DNA of 7,732 nt from the NCBI GenBank assembly GCA_025352915.1, contig JANXSA010000721.1, positions 1-7,732 of the forward strand, in the 5' to 3' direction. Numbering within the stretch: position 1 is the first letter of the stretch; each line of letters opens with the position of its first letter. The notes beneath the pieces were generated by a model. That model did no database searches. It was not told where the DNA came from and saw nothing but the letters and a program-made list of their open reading frames with translations. Of this stretch, positions 1 through 7,076 are shown in pieces. The position numbers and the translations under genes were made by a program. This stretch comes from Rhodospirillales bacterium (lineage in GTDB: Bacteria > Pseudomonadota > Alphaproteobacteria > Acetobacterales > Acetobacteraceae).

Positions 1-335
1 ACCTGGTGCAGGGCAATCTGGACGGCGGACGGTTTGTGGCGCCGGGTGTGGACATGGCTGGCATCGCCGGGGCGGACGGGCCGGTAGTGCTGGGGTTTCG
101 CGCCGAGGATGCGGCGATTGCCGCGACCGGAGCGGATATCACGGCGCCGATTTACACCGTGGAACTGCTCGGCGACGCCACTTTGGTTACGGTCCGTTCG
201 GGCGCGGCGCTCGTCACCGTCAAGGCTTCAAAGACGTTTCGCGGCGCGATCGGCGAGGCCATCGGCTTTGCCGTGCCGCGCGATGCCATTCATCTGTTCG
301 ATACCGAAACCGGAATCCGCCGGGACGCCCGATGA
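1..335 (+). CDS. Sugar-type ABC transporter ATP-binding protein, C-terminal fragment (TOBE domain)
   Basis: Only the last 110 codons of this gene are in the window; the reading frame is open from base 3 and ends at TGA 333-335. No Walker A, signature or Walker B motif is visible because the nucleotide-binding domain lies upstream. What remains matches the C-terminal OB-fold (TOBE) regulatory domain of MalK/UgpC-type ATPases. It has a 'GGRF' strand near its start, the hallmark 'GFRAED' (the family usually has GFRPED), and a closing 'HLFDTETG' that matches the usual end of this family. By family knowledge the protein powers a CUT1 importer from the cytoplasmic face of the inner membrane. The binding protein and two permeases immediately downstream are its evident partners. 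Its stop overlaps an ATG at 332 (ATGA), so the next gene may be translationally coupled. The family is confident; the substrate is unknown. Confidence 0.88.
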   Translation, partial: LVQGNLDGGRFVAPGVDMAGIAGADGPVVLGFRAEDAAIAATGADITAPIYTVELLGDATLVTVRSGAALVTVKASKTFRGAIGEAIGFAVPRDAIHLFDTETGIRRDAR

Positions 336-359
336 AACAATCCATGCAACCTGCACGCC

Positions 360-363
360 GGAG
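360..363 (+). promoter_or_regulatory. Shine-Dalgarno site selecting the start of the solute-binding protein
   Basis: GGAG lies 7 bases before ATG 371 and 4 bases before ATG 368. The ATG at 332, which overlaps the previous stop, has only a weak GGGAC-like site. The spacing favours 371, and starting there gives a compact, conventional signal peptide. Confidence 0.5.
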
Positions 364-370
364 ATCCATG

Positions 371-1597
371 ATGTTCAAGCGCACACTGCTCGCGACCGCG
401 CTCGCCACCGGTTTGGCGAGTGTCCTGGCGGGGCCGGCCAATGCCGCCTGTGGATTCGCCAATACACTGCCGATCAAGACGCTGTCGGCGAGTTTTGATG
501 CCTGGAAGGCGGTTTCCGCTGCCTGGGCCGAGTGCGGCAATGTCCAATCCGAGCTGGACATGAATTTCCGCAACAAGCAGCCGACGGCGTTTGCCGCCAA
601 TCCCTCGCTGTACCAGATCGGTGGGGTGGCCAACAACACGGTGGTCCCGCTGCTCAATGCTGGCACCATCCGGCCGCTGGATGACCTGATTGCCAAGTAT
701 GGCCAGTTCTTGACGCCGAACCAGTTGATCAAGATCGACGGCAAGACCATGGCGGTGGCGATGATGGTCAATGCGCAACACTTCATGGTGCGCGAGGATG
801 TGCTGAAGGAACTCGGCATCGCCACGCCGACGACCTGGGACGAGGTGCTGGATGCCGCGGCCAAGATCAAGGCCAGCGGCAAGATGCAGTATCCGCTGGG
901 GGCGACGATGAAGCCCGGCTTCGATATCAGCCAGGAATTCCTCAACCTGTTCCTTGGATTTGGCGGCGTGCCAACCAAGGCGGACAACACGCCGTCGATC
1001 AATGGCGAGGCCGGCATGAAGACGCTGGCGTTGATGAAGCGGATCAGCGCGTTTCTCGACCCGGAATACCTGACCTCGGACAGCACCTTTGTTGCGCGGC
1101 AGTTCCAGCAGGGCCGCATCGCCATGGCCAATTTGTGGGCGACGCGGGCGGGCGCGCTCGACAACCCGGCCGAGAGCCAGGTGGTGGGCAAGGTATCGAT
1201 GCTGGCCGCCCCGGCGGCGGTGAAGGGCGGCAAGCCGGCGACGACGCTGTGGTGGGATGGCTTTGTGATCGCCAAGAATATTCCGGACGCCGAGGCCGAG
1301 ATGGCGTTTCGCATCGCTGTTGAGGGGATCGACGAGGAGATGGTGAAGGCCAACAACAACGCGGCCGTCTGGCTGATCAAGGGCTATGTGCCGGGCCGGG
1401 CGGCGCAGGGGGCGATTGCGTCGGCGATGGGCGGGGCGCCGAATTATCCCTCGACTTCGTCGATGGGCATTGTCTCGGCGGTGCTGGCGGAGAATGTTGC
1501 CGACTTCATGTCCGGTAAGAAGACCGCCGAGCAGACGCTGCAGGCGATCGAGGCCGGCTACATGACCCGCGCGAAGGAGCAGGGCCTGGTGAAGTAA
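371..1597 (+). CDS. Periplasmic solute-binding protein of a CUT1-type ABC importer
   Basis: This protein captures the substrate in the periplasm and delivers it to the permease pair encoded next. From ATG 371 it is 408 residues, the usual size for family 1 (MalE/UgpB-like, COG1653) binding proteins. It opens with a clear signal peptide: a basic MFKR start, a hydrophobic stretch at about 5-20, and a likely signal peptidase I cut after ANA (residue 25) or the next Ala. Typical family segments include DGKTMAV near 123, the 'LKELGI..PTTWDEVLDAAAKIKASG' block at about 145-170, and 'LFLGFGG' near 193. The mature protein has Cys27 and Cys55, a possible disulfide. Possible starts are 332, 368 and 371; 371 has the best-spaced ribosome site. 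The window gives no direct evidence of the ligand. A sugar or polyol is usual for the family, but the downstream enzymes make another polar ligand possible. Confidence 0.9.
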   Translation: MFKRTLLATALATGLASVLAGPANAACGFANTLPIKTLSASFDAWKAVSAAWAECGNVQSELDMNFRNKQPTAFAANPSLYQIGGVANNTVVPLLNAGTIRPLDDLIAKYGQFLTPNQLIKIDGKTMAVAMMVNAQHFMVREDVLKELGIATPTTWDEVLDAAAKIKASGKMQYPLGATMKPGFDISQEFLNLFLGFGGVPTKADNTPSINGEAGMKTLALMKRISAFLDPEYLTSDSTFVARQFQQGRIAMANLWATRAGALDNPAESQVVGKVSMLAAPAAVKGGKPATTLWWDGFVIAKNIPDAEAEMAFRIAVEGIDEEMVKANNNAAVWLIKGYVPGRAAQGAIASAMGGAPNYPSTSSMGIVSAVLAENVADFMSGKKTAEQTLQAIEAGYMTRAKEQGLVK

Positions 1598-1625
1598 CCA
1601 GGCGGCCGGGCGGGAGCAGCAGGCG

Positions 1626-2654
1626 ATGCGGCTGAAGACGTTGCTGATGTTTACTGCCCCTTCGGCGGTGCTGATGCTCGTCTTCATCTTCGTGCCGCTG
1701 ATCTCGGTTGCGGTGCAGAGCTTGTTCAGCACCACGCTGGTGCGCGAGCAGGTGAAGGTGGAGACCTGCACGCCGGGCTTCCTGGCGCAGGTCTGCACCA
1801 CCGCCGAGCGGTCGCAGGTGGTGCTGCGCGCCGATGGCAAGCCGGTGACGCGCACGGTGTTCACCGGGCTGGATTCGTATCGCTCGGTGCTGGAGGTGGA
1901 GAAGCTGGCCGCAGCTTTTGCATCGGGCGGGCAGGGCTGGACCGCGGTGGCGGGGCTGGATTTCTGGCGGGCGCTGCGGTTCACGCTGACCTTTACCTTT
2001 ATCACTTTGCCGCTGGTGGTGGGGTTGGGCATGCTGATCGCGTTGGCGGTCAACAACATGCTGCGCTCGGTGCGCGGGCCGCTGGTGTTTATCTCGCTGC
2101 TGCCGTTCATCGTGACGCCGGTGATCGGGGCGCTGTCGATCCGCTGGCTGTTTGTCGGTGACGGCATCCTGACGGCATTGTTGCGTGCGACCATTGACCC
2201 ATCGATATCGATGTTTGCGCAGGGCTGGACCATCGAGCTGCTGATGCTGGTCTACCGGGTTTGGCATGTGGCGCCGTTTGCCTTCATCGTGTTCTACGCA
2301 GGCTTGCAGACGGTGGACCAGGACACGCTGGAATCGGCGGTGATCGACGGGGCGTCGCGCTTCGAACGGCTGCGGTTCGTGGTGATCCCGCATCTTATGC
2401 CGCTGATCGTGTTTGTCGCGCTGATCCACATGATGGATGCGTATCGGGTGTTCGAGGAGGTGGTGGGGTTTGCCGCGGAGGCGCATGTCATTTCGTTGCA
2501 GTGGCTGACCTTCAATTTCCTGACGCCGGATTTCACCGGCAACCGCTCGATCAGCCGGGCCTCGGCCTCGTCGATGCTGACGATGGTGGGCATCGTGCTG
2601 TTGCTCATTCCGCTGCTGGTGCGCGTGTGGCGCGACCACAAGCCGAGGAGCTGA
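1626..2654 (+). CDS. ABC transporter permease, MalF/UgpA type
   Basis: This is an inner-membrane subunit of the importer, 342 residues long. A hydrophobic first helix lies at about 5-30, and further membrane segments at about 118-140, 152-172, 203-225, 258-275 and 315-333. The permease signature (EAA loop) that docks onto the ATPase is at about 236-260, with 'DGASRF' and the closing 'IPHLMPL'. Between the first helix and the core is a long loop (about 35-112), longer than I would expect for the family. It carries Cys48 and Cys57 and should face the periplasm. A GGGAG at 1612-1616 sits 9 bases before the start. The 28-base gap after the binding-protein gene holds no terminator, so the genes are probably co-transcribed. 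Pairing with the next permease would give the usual MalF/MalG-like heterodimer. Confidence 0.92.
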   Translation: MRLKTLLMFTAPSAVLMLVFIFVPLISVAVQSLFSTTLVREQVKVETCTPGFLAQVCTTAERSQVVLRADGKPVTRTVFTGLDSYRSVLEVEKLAAAFASGGQGWTAVAGLDFWRALRFTLTFTFITLPLVVGLGMLIALAVNNMLRSVRGPLVFISLLPFIVTPVIGALSIRWLFVGDGILTALLRATIDPSISMFAQGWTIELLMLVYRVWHVAPFAFIVFYAGLQTVDQDTLESAVIDGASRFERLRFVVIPHLMPLIVFVALIHMMDAYRVFEEVVGFAAEAHVISLQWLTFNFLTPDFTGNRSISRASASSMLTMVGIVLLLIPLLVRVWRDHKPRS

Positions 2655-2657
2655 GCG

Positions 2658-3869
2658 ATGAATGATGTTCCCCAGGCGCTGCGGGCGTCCGTTGCGTTGC
2701 GTATTGCCGCCGGGCTGTTCCTGGCGGTGTGGTGCGTGGTTGCGGCCTTTCCGCTGGTGTGGACTGCGGCGATGTCGTTTCGCGCGCCAGTGGATGCGCT
2801 GTCGGCCAACCCGCTGACGGTACTTTTGGCGCCGGCGACCTTGCGGTTGGTGGGCGGGGTGTCGGTGCTGGACCTGGTGTTCGGATTGGTTGGCATCTGG
2901 CTGGGCTGGCGGGGTGCGACGCGGGGTTTGCCGGCGCTGGCGGCGCGGGTTCCTGCGGTGCCTGGCGTGGTGCTGTGGCCGGGGTTGGCGATCGGTTTTT
3001 CCTTCGCTGCCGGGTTTGGCCTGTTTGTGCTGTTACCGGTGCTGTCCGACCTGGTGGGGCAGGGGCTGCGCATGCTGCCGCTGTTGGGGTTGCTCGCTGA
3101 GCCGGTCATCGGATTTACCGGCGAGCATTACCGCGCCGTCTGGATCAAGCAGGAGTTCTATCGCAACTTTCTCAATTCGATGCTGGTGACGGTTGGCGTG
3201 GTGACGATCTCGCTGAGCGTCGGGACGTTGGCCGGCTATGCGTTGGCGCGGTCGCAGAGCCGGATTGCGTTCTGGTTGCTGGTGGCAGCCCTGGTGTTCC
3301 GCGCCATGCCGCATTCGGTGCTGACCAGTGGCTATGTGCCGTTTTTTCTGTCGAGCCGGGAGATCCTGGCGCCGCTTTGGGAGTGGGCGGCGACGGGCTG
3401 GTTCTTCCAGCTGTTCTCCGATCGGCCGCCGTTGCTGTATGGCCAGCCGGCGGCGATCATTATTGTGCTGGTGTCGATCAACCAGCCGTTCACCATCTGG
3501 ATGCTGCGGTCTTTCTTCCAGAATATTCCGCAGGAGTTGGACGAGGCGGCACGCGTCGACGGGTGTTCGCATTTCGAGGCGTTCTGGCGGGCGATCATGC
3601 CGGTGATGTGGCCGGGGGTGATCACCACGGGGTTGTTCAGTTTTCTGCTGGCCTACAATGACTATCTGGTCACCGCGCTGTTGCTGGATGCGCAGTCGAT
3701 GACGATGGTGCCGGCGATCACGCAGTTTCTCAATCGCGATATTCGCCTGTCCGATCAGATGGAGGCGATTGCGGCGGCGGTGTCGATCACCGCGCCGCTG
3801 TTTGTGCTGGTGCTGGTGTTCCAGCGCCAGATTGTGGCGGGGCTTACCCAGGGGGCGGTGAAGGGATGA
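2658..3869 (+). CDS. ABC transporter permease, MalG/UgpE type, with an extra hydrophobic insert
   Basis: This is the second inner-membrane subunit. At 403 residues it is much longer than the roughly 270-300 usual for MalG-type permeases. The first helix is at about 13-37, followed by the typical 'MSFRAP.DAL' loop. The family's next landmark ('..EHYRAVW' then 'FLNSML') appears only at about 156-175. The intervening residues, about 50-153, are an insert with two or three hydrophobic stretches (about 62-84, 102-130 and 137-153). A shorter extra stretch with 'WEWAATGWFF' lies at about 235-262. The EAA loop is well formed at about 293-319 ('DEAARVDGCSHFEAF...MP'). A strong GAGGAG at 2645-2650, inside the end of the previous gene, is 7 bases before the start, and only 3 bases separate the two genes. 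The membrane topology is inferred by eye. Confidence 0.92.
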   Translation: MNDVPQALRASVALRIAAGLFLAVWCVVAAFPLVWTAAMSFRAPVDALSANPLTVLLAPATLRLVGGVSVLDLVFGLVGIWLGWRGATRGLPALAARVPAVPGVVLWPGLAIGFSFAAGFGLFVLLPVLSDLVGQGLRMLPLLGLLAEPVIGFTGEHYRAVWIKQEFYRNFLNSMLVTVGVVTISLSVGTLAGYALARSQSRIAFWLLVAALVFRAMPHSVLTSGYVPFFLSSREILAPLWEWAATGWFFQLFSDRPPLLYGQPAAIIIVLVSINQPFTIWMLRSFFQNIPQELDEAARVDGCSHFEAFWRAIMPVMWPGVITTGLFSFLLAYNDYLVTALLLDAQSMTMVPAITQFLNRDIRLSDQMEAIAAAVSITAPLFVLVLVFQRQIVAGLTQGAVKG

Positions 3870-4864
3870 CCATTGCTGTACAAAGGGGGGCGGAGATGGC
3901 TGGGTTCGACCCGAAATGGCGGGACCCGGCCGACTACATTATCGGCGTCACCAAGCAGATTTGGGAAGATCGCAATATCGCCTCGCTGCACCAGAACTAT
4001 GCGCGCGACATGCCGGTGCGCTCGCCGTCCTCGCTGGTGATCGGCAACCAGGGGGTGATCGCGGCGACGATGGCGACGCTGGCGGAGTTTCCCGACCGGA
4101 CGCTGTTGGGCGAGGATGTCATCTGGTCGGCGTTTTCGGGCGGCGGCTTCCTGTCGTCGCATCGGCTGTTGTCGACGGCGACGCATAGCCGGGATGGCGC
4201 CTATGGCAAGGCGACGGGCACGCGGCTGACCTATCGGATCGTCGCCGATTGTGCGGCGCGCGGCGACACGATCTATGACGAGTGGCTGATCCGCGACCAG
4301 GGGGCGATCGTGCGCCAGATGGGATGGGAGCCGCAGCGTTTTGCCGCCGAGCAGATCGAGCGTGAAGGTGGGGCGGAGCGCTGCGTCAGGCCGTTCACGC
4401 CGGCGATGGATGTGGCTGGCGGCTATGACGGCGTGGGGAATGACCATCCGGTGGGGCAGCGCTATCGGGCGGTGCTTGAGGCGATCATGGGGGCCGACCT
4501 GGCGGTCATTCCCCGGGAATACGATCGCGCGGTGCAGATGGAACTTCCGGGTGGGGTGACGGGGCATAGCCACGCCGCCGCCGATCAGTTCTGGCTCGGC
4601 CTGCGCTCGGCGTTTCCGTCGGCGGCTTTTGCGGTGCATCACTGCATCGGCCGCGACGATGCGCAAATGCCGCCGCGGGCCGCGCTGCGCTGGTCGTTGA
4701 CCGGGCGGCATGATGGCTGGGGCAGTTTTGGCCCGCCTTCGGGTGCCGAGGTGCACGTCATGGGGATCAGTCACGCGGAGTTCGGGCCGTGGGGGCTGCG
4801 CCGGGAATATGTGCTGATCGACGAAACCGCGATCTGGAAGCAGATCATCCTCAAGACCGGCTAG
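3866..4864 (+). CDS. Tandem SnoaL-like (NTF2-fold) protein, putative ester cyclase family
   Basis: This 332-residue soluble protein, with no signal peptide or membrane segment, appears to hold two SnoaL-like/NTF2-fold domains. They lie at roughly 25-155 and 200-328. Both copies share the order: N-terminal helix with an acidic/aromatic start, 'G..A....(A/L)..(E/A)FP', a strand block, then a strand with conserved W/R near the end ('YDEWLIRDQGAIVRQMG' and 'REYVLIDETAIWKQI'). SnoaL-type folds host small-molecule isomerases, cyclases and hydrolases, but many members have no known reaction, so the name says little about chemistry. The start at 3866 overlaps the permease stop (ATGA), consistent with coupling. 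An alternative in-frame ATG at 3896 is preceded by an AAAGGGGGG run and would drop ten residues. Its place in the operon suggests it acts on the imported compound. Confidence 0.8.
   Translation: MTIAVQRGAEMAGFDPKWRDPADYIIGVTKQIWEDRNIASLHQNYARDMPVRSPSSLVIGNQGVIAATMATLAEFPDRTLLGEDVIWSAFSGGGFLSSHRLLSTATHSRDGAYGKATGTRLTYRIVADCAARGDTIYDEWLIRDQGAIVRQMGWEPQRFAAEQIEREGGAERCVRPFTPAMDVAGGYDGVGNDHPVGQRYRAVLEAIMGADLAVIPREYDRAVQMELPGGVTGHSHAAADQFWLGLRSAFPSAAFAVHHCIGRDDAQMPPRAALRWSLTGRHDGWGSFGPPSGAEVHVMGISHAEFGPWGLRREYVLIDETAIWKQIILKTG
3882..3890 (+). promoter_or_regulatory. Purine-rich run, possible ribosome site for an internal start at 3896
   Basis: AAAGGGGGG sits 5 bases before an in-frame ATG at 3896 within the SnoaL-like gene, so it could serve that start in place of 3866. 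The conserved part of the protein begins just after this second ATG (residue 11), so both starts give a full domain. The region is G-rich, and the match could be chance. Confidence 0.3.
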
Positions 4865-4874
4865 GACACAGCGC

Positions 4875-5906
4875 ATGATCGATCTGACCCAGCACCTGAT
4901 CCGCTACGCCGACCTGCGGCCGTGCCGGAATGCCTTTATCGACACGCGGTCGCCGGGGTCGGAGGCGAAGGAGAATTTTACCCTGATCGGGCCTGGCGTG
5001 TCGGAGAATCCTGAGCAGCACGTGCATATTCCGCAGCCGCATGGGTTCAACATCGGGGCCGCGCGGCAGCCGGGGAAGTGCCTGAACTCCCAGCACAGCC
5101 ATGAGACCGCCGAGGTATTCATTGCCCATACCGGCAAGTGGCGCTTTGTGCTGGGGGCGAATGCCGATGAGGGGCATGTCGATCTGGCGCGCGGCGACGT
5201 GATCTCGCTGCCGACGCAGATGTTCCGTGGGTTCGAGAATCTCGGCAGCCGCAACACCGCCGATTTCCTGTTTGCCGTGCTGGGCGGCGACGATCCCGGC
5301 CATGTCACCTGGTCGCCGCTTGTGTTCGAGATGGCGCGGAATTTCGGGCTGGTGCTGCTGGAGGGTGGGCGGCTGGTCGATACGGTGAAGGGCGAGGCGG
5401 TTCCGGATGGGGCGAAGCGGCAGAAGCCGCCCAGTGCCGCCGTGATGCGCAAGCTGCGCTCGCCGACGGCCGAGGAGATGGAAAAATGCGTGCTGCGGCT
5501 GCGTGATCTGCGCGGCAATCCGCATTCGCCGCTGGCCGGGCCGGGGGTGGAGGAATGTCCGATCATTGTGCCGCGGGCGACGGGGGATGGTTTTGCGCCT
5601 GGGCCGATCACCGGGTGGTGGCCGCATGGCTTCAACCTGCGGGCGTTGAAGCTGCGCAGTGGCGCGGCGGTCGCGGCGCATATTCGTCGTGAGGAAGAAG
5701 TTCTGATGGTCCATGCTGGCAGCATGGAAGTGACATTGCCCGAGGGAAGCGTGCTGCTGGCGGCGGGCGATACGTTTACGACGCCAAAGGGGGTTGCGCG
5801 CGCTTTTCGTGCGACCTCGTCCGAGGGCTGCCTGGTGCATGTGGTGCGCGGCGGCGAGGAGATTGCACCGCCTGACTTTTTGCGCGCCAAGAAGAAGGCA
5901 GCCTGA
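4875..5906 (+). CDS. Bicupin (two cupin domains), metal-binding in the first domain only
   Basis: This 343-residue soluble protein contains two cupin barrels that look like an internal duplication. 'PHGFN' recurs at 55-59 and 250-254, each followed about 20 residues later by the first cupin motif. Domain 1 has the metal triad His74-x-His76 and Glu80. Its second motif (Gly107, Pro113) has Arg118 where most metal cupins have the fourth histidine ligand. Domain 2 keeps His269 and Glu275, but Arg271 replaces the second histidine and Arg309 the last one, so it probably binds no metal. Cupins of this layout include dioxygenases such as gentisate 1,2-dioxygenase, isomerases, lyases and binding proteins; I cannot tell which applies here. 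AGGA at 4863-4866 overlaps the previous TAG stop and is 8 bases before the start. The gene sits inside the operon, 10 bases after the SnoaL-like gene. Confidence 0.82.
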   Translation: MIDLTQHLIRYADLRPCRNAFIDTRSPGSEAKENFTLIGPGVSENPEQHVHIPQPHGFNIGAARQPGKCLNSQHSHETAEVFIAHTGKWRFVLGANADEGHVDLARGDVISLPTQMFRGFENLGSRNTADFLFAVLGGDDPGHVTWSPLVFEMARNFGLVLLEGGRLVDTVKGEAVPDGAKRQKPPSAAVMRKLRSPTAEEMEKCVLRLRDLRGNPHSPLAGPGVEECPIIVPRATGDGFAPGPITGWWPHGFNLRALKLRSGAAVAAHIRREEEVLMVHAGSMEVTLPEGSVLLAAGDTFTTPKGVARAFRATSSEGCLVHVVRGGEEIAPPDFLRAKKKAA

Positions 5907-5909
5907 ACG

Positions 5910-7037
5910 ATGGCAATCAGGACCACGCATGTCGGCTCGCTGCCGCGCACCGCGTTGGTGGCGGATTTGTTGTTCGGTGCTGAAAAGGGCCTGTTGTTCG
6001 AGCCGGTTGCCTATCAGCGCATCATGGATGAGGGGACGGCGGCAATCGTCGCGCGCCAGAAACAGGCGGGGATCGACATTCCTTCGGATGGTGAGACCTC
6101 GAAGATTTCCTACGCCACCTACATCAAGGATCGGCTGACCGGGTTCGAGGGCGATTCTCCCCGGTCACCGCCGGCCGATCTGGAGGACTATCCCGGATTC
6201 CTGGAGCGGCTGGCCAAGGCTGGCGGTACGCCCAGCTACCGCCGGCCGCGTTGCACCGGGCCGATCGCGGTCAAAACGCTGGAGCCCTTGCATCGTGACA
6301 TCGCCGCGATGAAGGCGGCGATGATGGCGGCTGGCTATGGCGAGGGCTTCATGAATTCCGCCAGTCCTGGCGTGATCGCGCTGTTCCAGCCGTCCGACTA
6401 TCACAAGAACCTCGACGATTATCTCGCCGATCTCGCCGAGGCGATGCGGGCGGAATACGAGGCCATTGTTGCGGCCGGGTTGATCCTCCAGATCGATGCA
6501 CCCGACCTCGGCCTTGGCCGGCACATGATGTACAAATCGCTCGACGAAGTGGGGTTCCTGCGCCGCGCTGCGGTTCATATCGAGGCGATCAATGCGGCGC
6601 TGCGCAATGTCCCGCGCGATCGCGTGCGCTTACATATCTGTTGGGGCAACTACGAAGGGCCGCACACGCGCGACATCTCGTTCAAGGCGGTGCTGCCGGA
6701 ACTTCTCAAGGCCAAGCCAGGGGCGCTGCTGTTTGAGGGTGCAAATCCGCGCCACGCCCATGAATGGACAGTCTGGCACGAGACGAAGGTTCCCGATGAC
6801 CTGGTGCTGATTCCCGGCTGCCTGGACAGCACGACCAACTTTGTCGAGCACCCGGAACTGATCGCCCAGCGGCTGAAGAATTACATCGACGCCGTGGGTG
6901 TCGATCGCGTGATTGCCGGGACGGATTGCGGCTTTTCCACCTTTGCCGGCTTCGGTGTGGTGGATCCCGGTATTGTCTGGTCGAAGTTCGATGCGCTCGT
7001 GCGGGGGGCCGCCATCGCCTCTCAGCGCGCGGGGTAG
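5910..7037 (+). CDS. MetE C-terminal-like zinc enzyme (cobalamin-independent methionine synthase II family, COG0620)
   Basis: This 375-residue protein matches only the C-terminal catalytic barrel of MetE, whose full length is about 750 residues. It begins with the family hallmark 'TTHVGSLPR' (3-13). The zinc ligands are all visible: His242 and Cys244 in 'LHICWGN', Glu276 in 'LLFEGAN', and Cys340 in 'AGTDCGFST', matching the His-x-Cys...Glu...Cys set of MetE. The segment that in MetE carries the acid-catalyst histidine ('YDIHSPNVP'-like) reads 'LDSTTNFVEHPE' here, so that histidine is not in place. Short proteins of this family include the epoxyalkane:coenzyme M transferase and other thiol transferases or lyases, so methionine synthesis is unlikely to be its job. 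It probably moves or cleaves an alkyl group on a thiol in the cytoplasm; this is inference. It starts 3 bases after the bicupin stop and is the last gene of the operon. Confidence 0.85.
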   Translation: MAIRTTHVGSLPRTALVADLLFGAEKGLLFEPVAYQRIMDEGTAAIVARQKQAGIDIPSDGETSKISYATYIKDRLTGFEGDSPRSPPADLEDYPGFLERLAKAGGTPSYRRPRCTGPIAVKTLEPLHRDIAAMKAAMMAAGYGEGFMNSASPGVIALFQPSDYHKNLDDYLADLAEAMRAEYEAIVAAGLILQIDAPDLGLGRHMMYKSLDEVGFLRRAAVHIEAINAALRNVPRDRVRLHICWGNYEGPHTRDISFKAVLPELLKAKPGALLFEGANPRHAHEWTVWHETKVPDDLVLIPGCLDSTTNFVEHPELIAQRLKNYIDAVGVDRVIAGTDCGFSTFAGFGVVDPGIVWSKFDALVRGAAIASQRAG

Positions 7038-7070
7038 CGCGGCACCGGCGGAGCTGCCGCCGGCGCCGCG
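7038..7070. terminator. GC-rich hairpin between convergent genes, possible bidirectional terminator
   Basis: A 14-bp stem (7038-7051 with 7057-7070, one A-C mismatch at 7044/7064) closes a 5-base loop. It starts directly after the stop at 7037 and ends 6 bases before the end of the convergent gene. Neither side has a proper T-run: the plus strand continues TTCCTCC. It is therefore either a weak intrinsic terminator or a structure protecting both 3' ends. Confidence 0.5.
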
Positions 7071-7076
7071 TTCCTC

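Noticed and set aside
371..451. Possible lipoprotein signal (Cys27 just after the signal peptide)
   Set aside because: The residues before the Cys are Asn-Ala-Ala, without the Leu/Val/Ile expected at -3 of a lipobox. A signal peptidase I site (ANA) explains the sequence better.
1598..1625. GC-rich gap after the binding-protein gene as a terminator
   Set aside because: It contains a ribosome site for the permease but no convincing stem-loop and no T-run.
290..2639. Long minus-strand open frames (up to about 640 codons) opposite the binding-protein and first permease genes
   Set aside because: They are rich in Arg, His, Gln and Pro, show no domain motifs, and lie opposite clearly recognisable plus-strand genes. 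High GC makes such shadow frames common.
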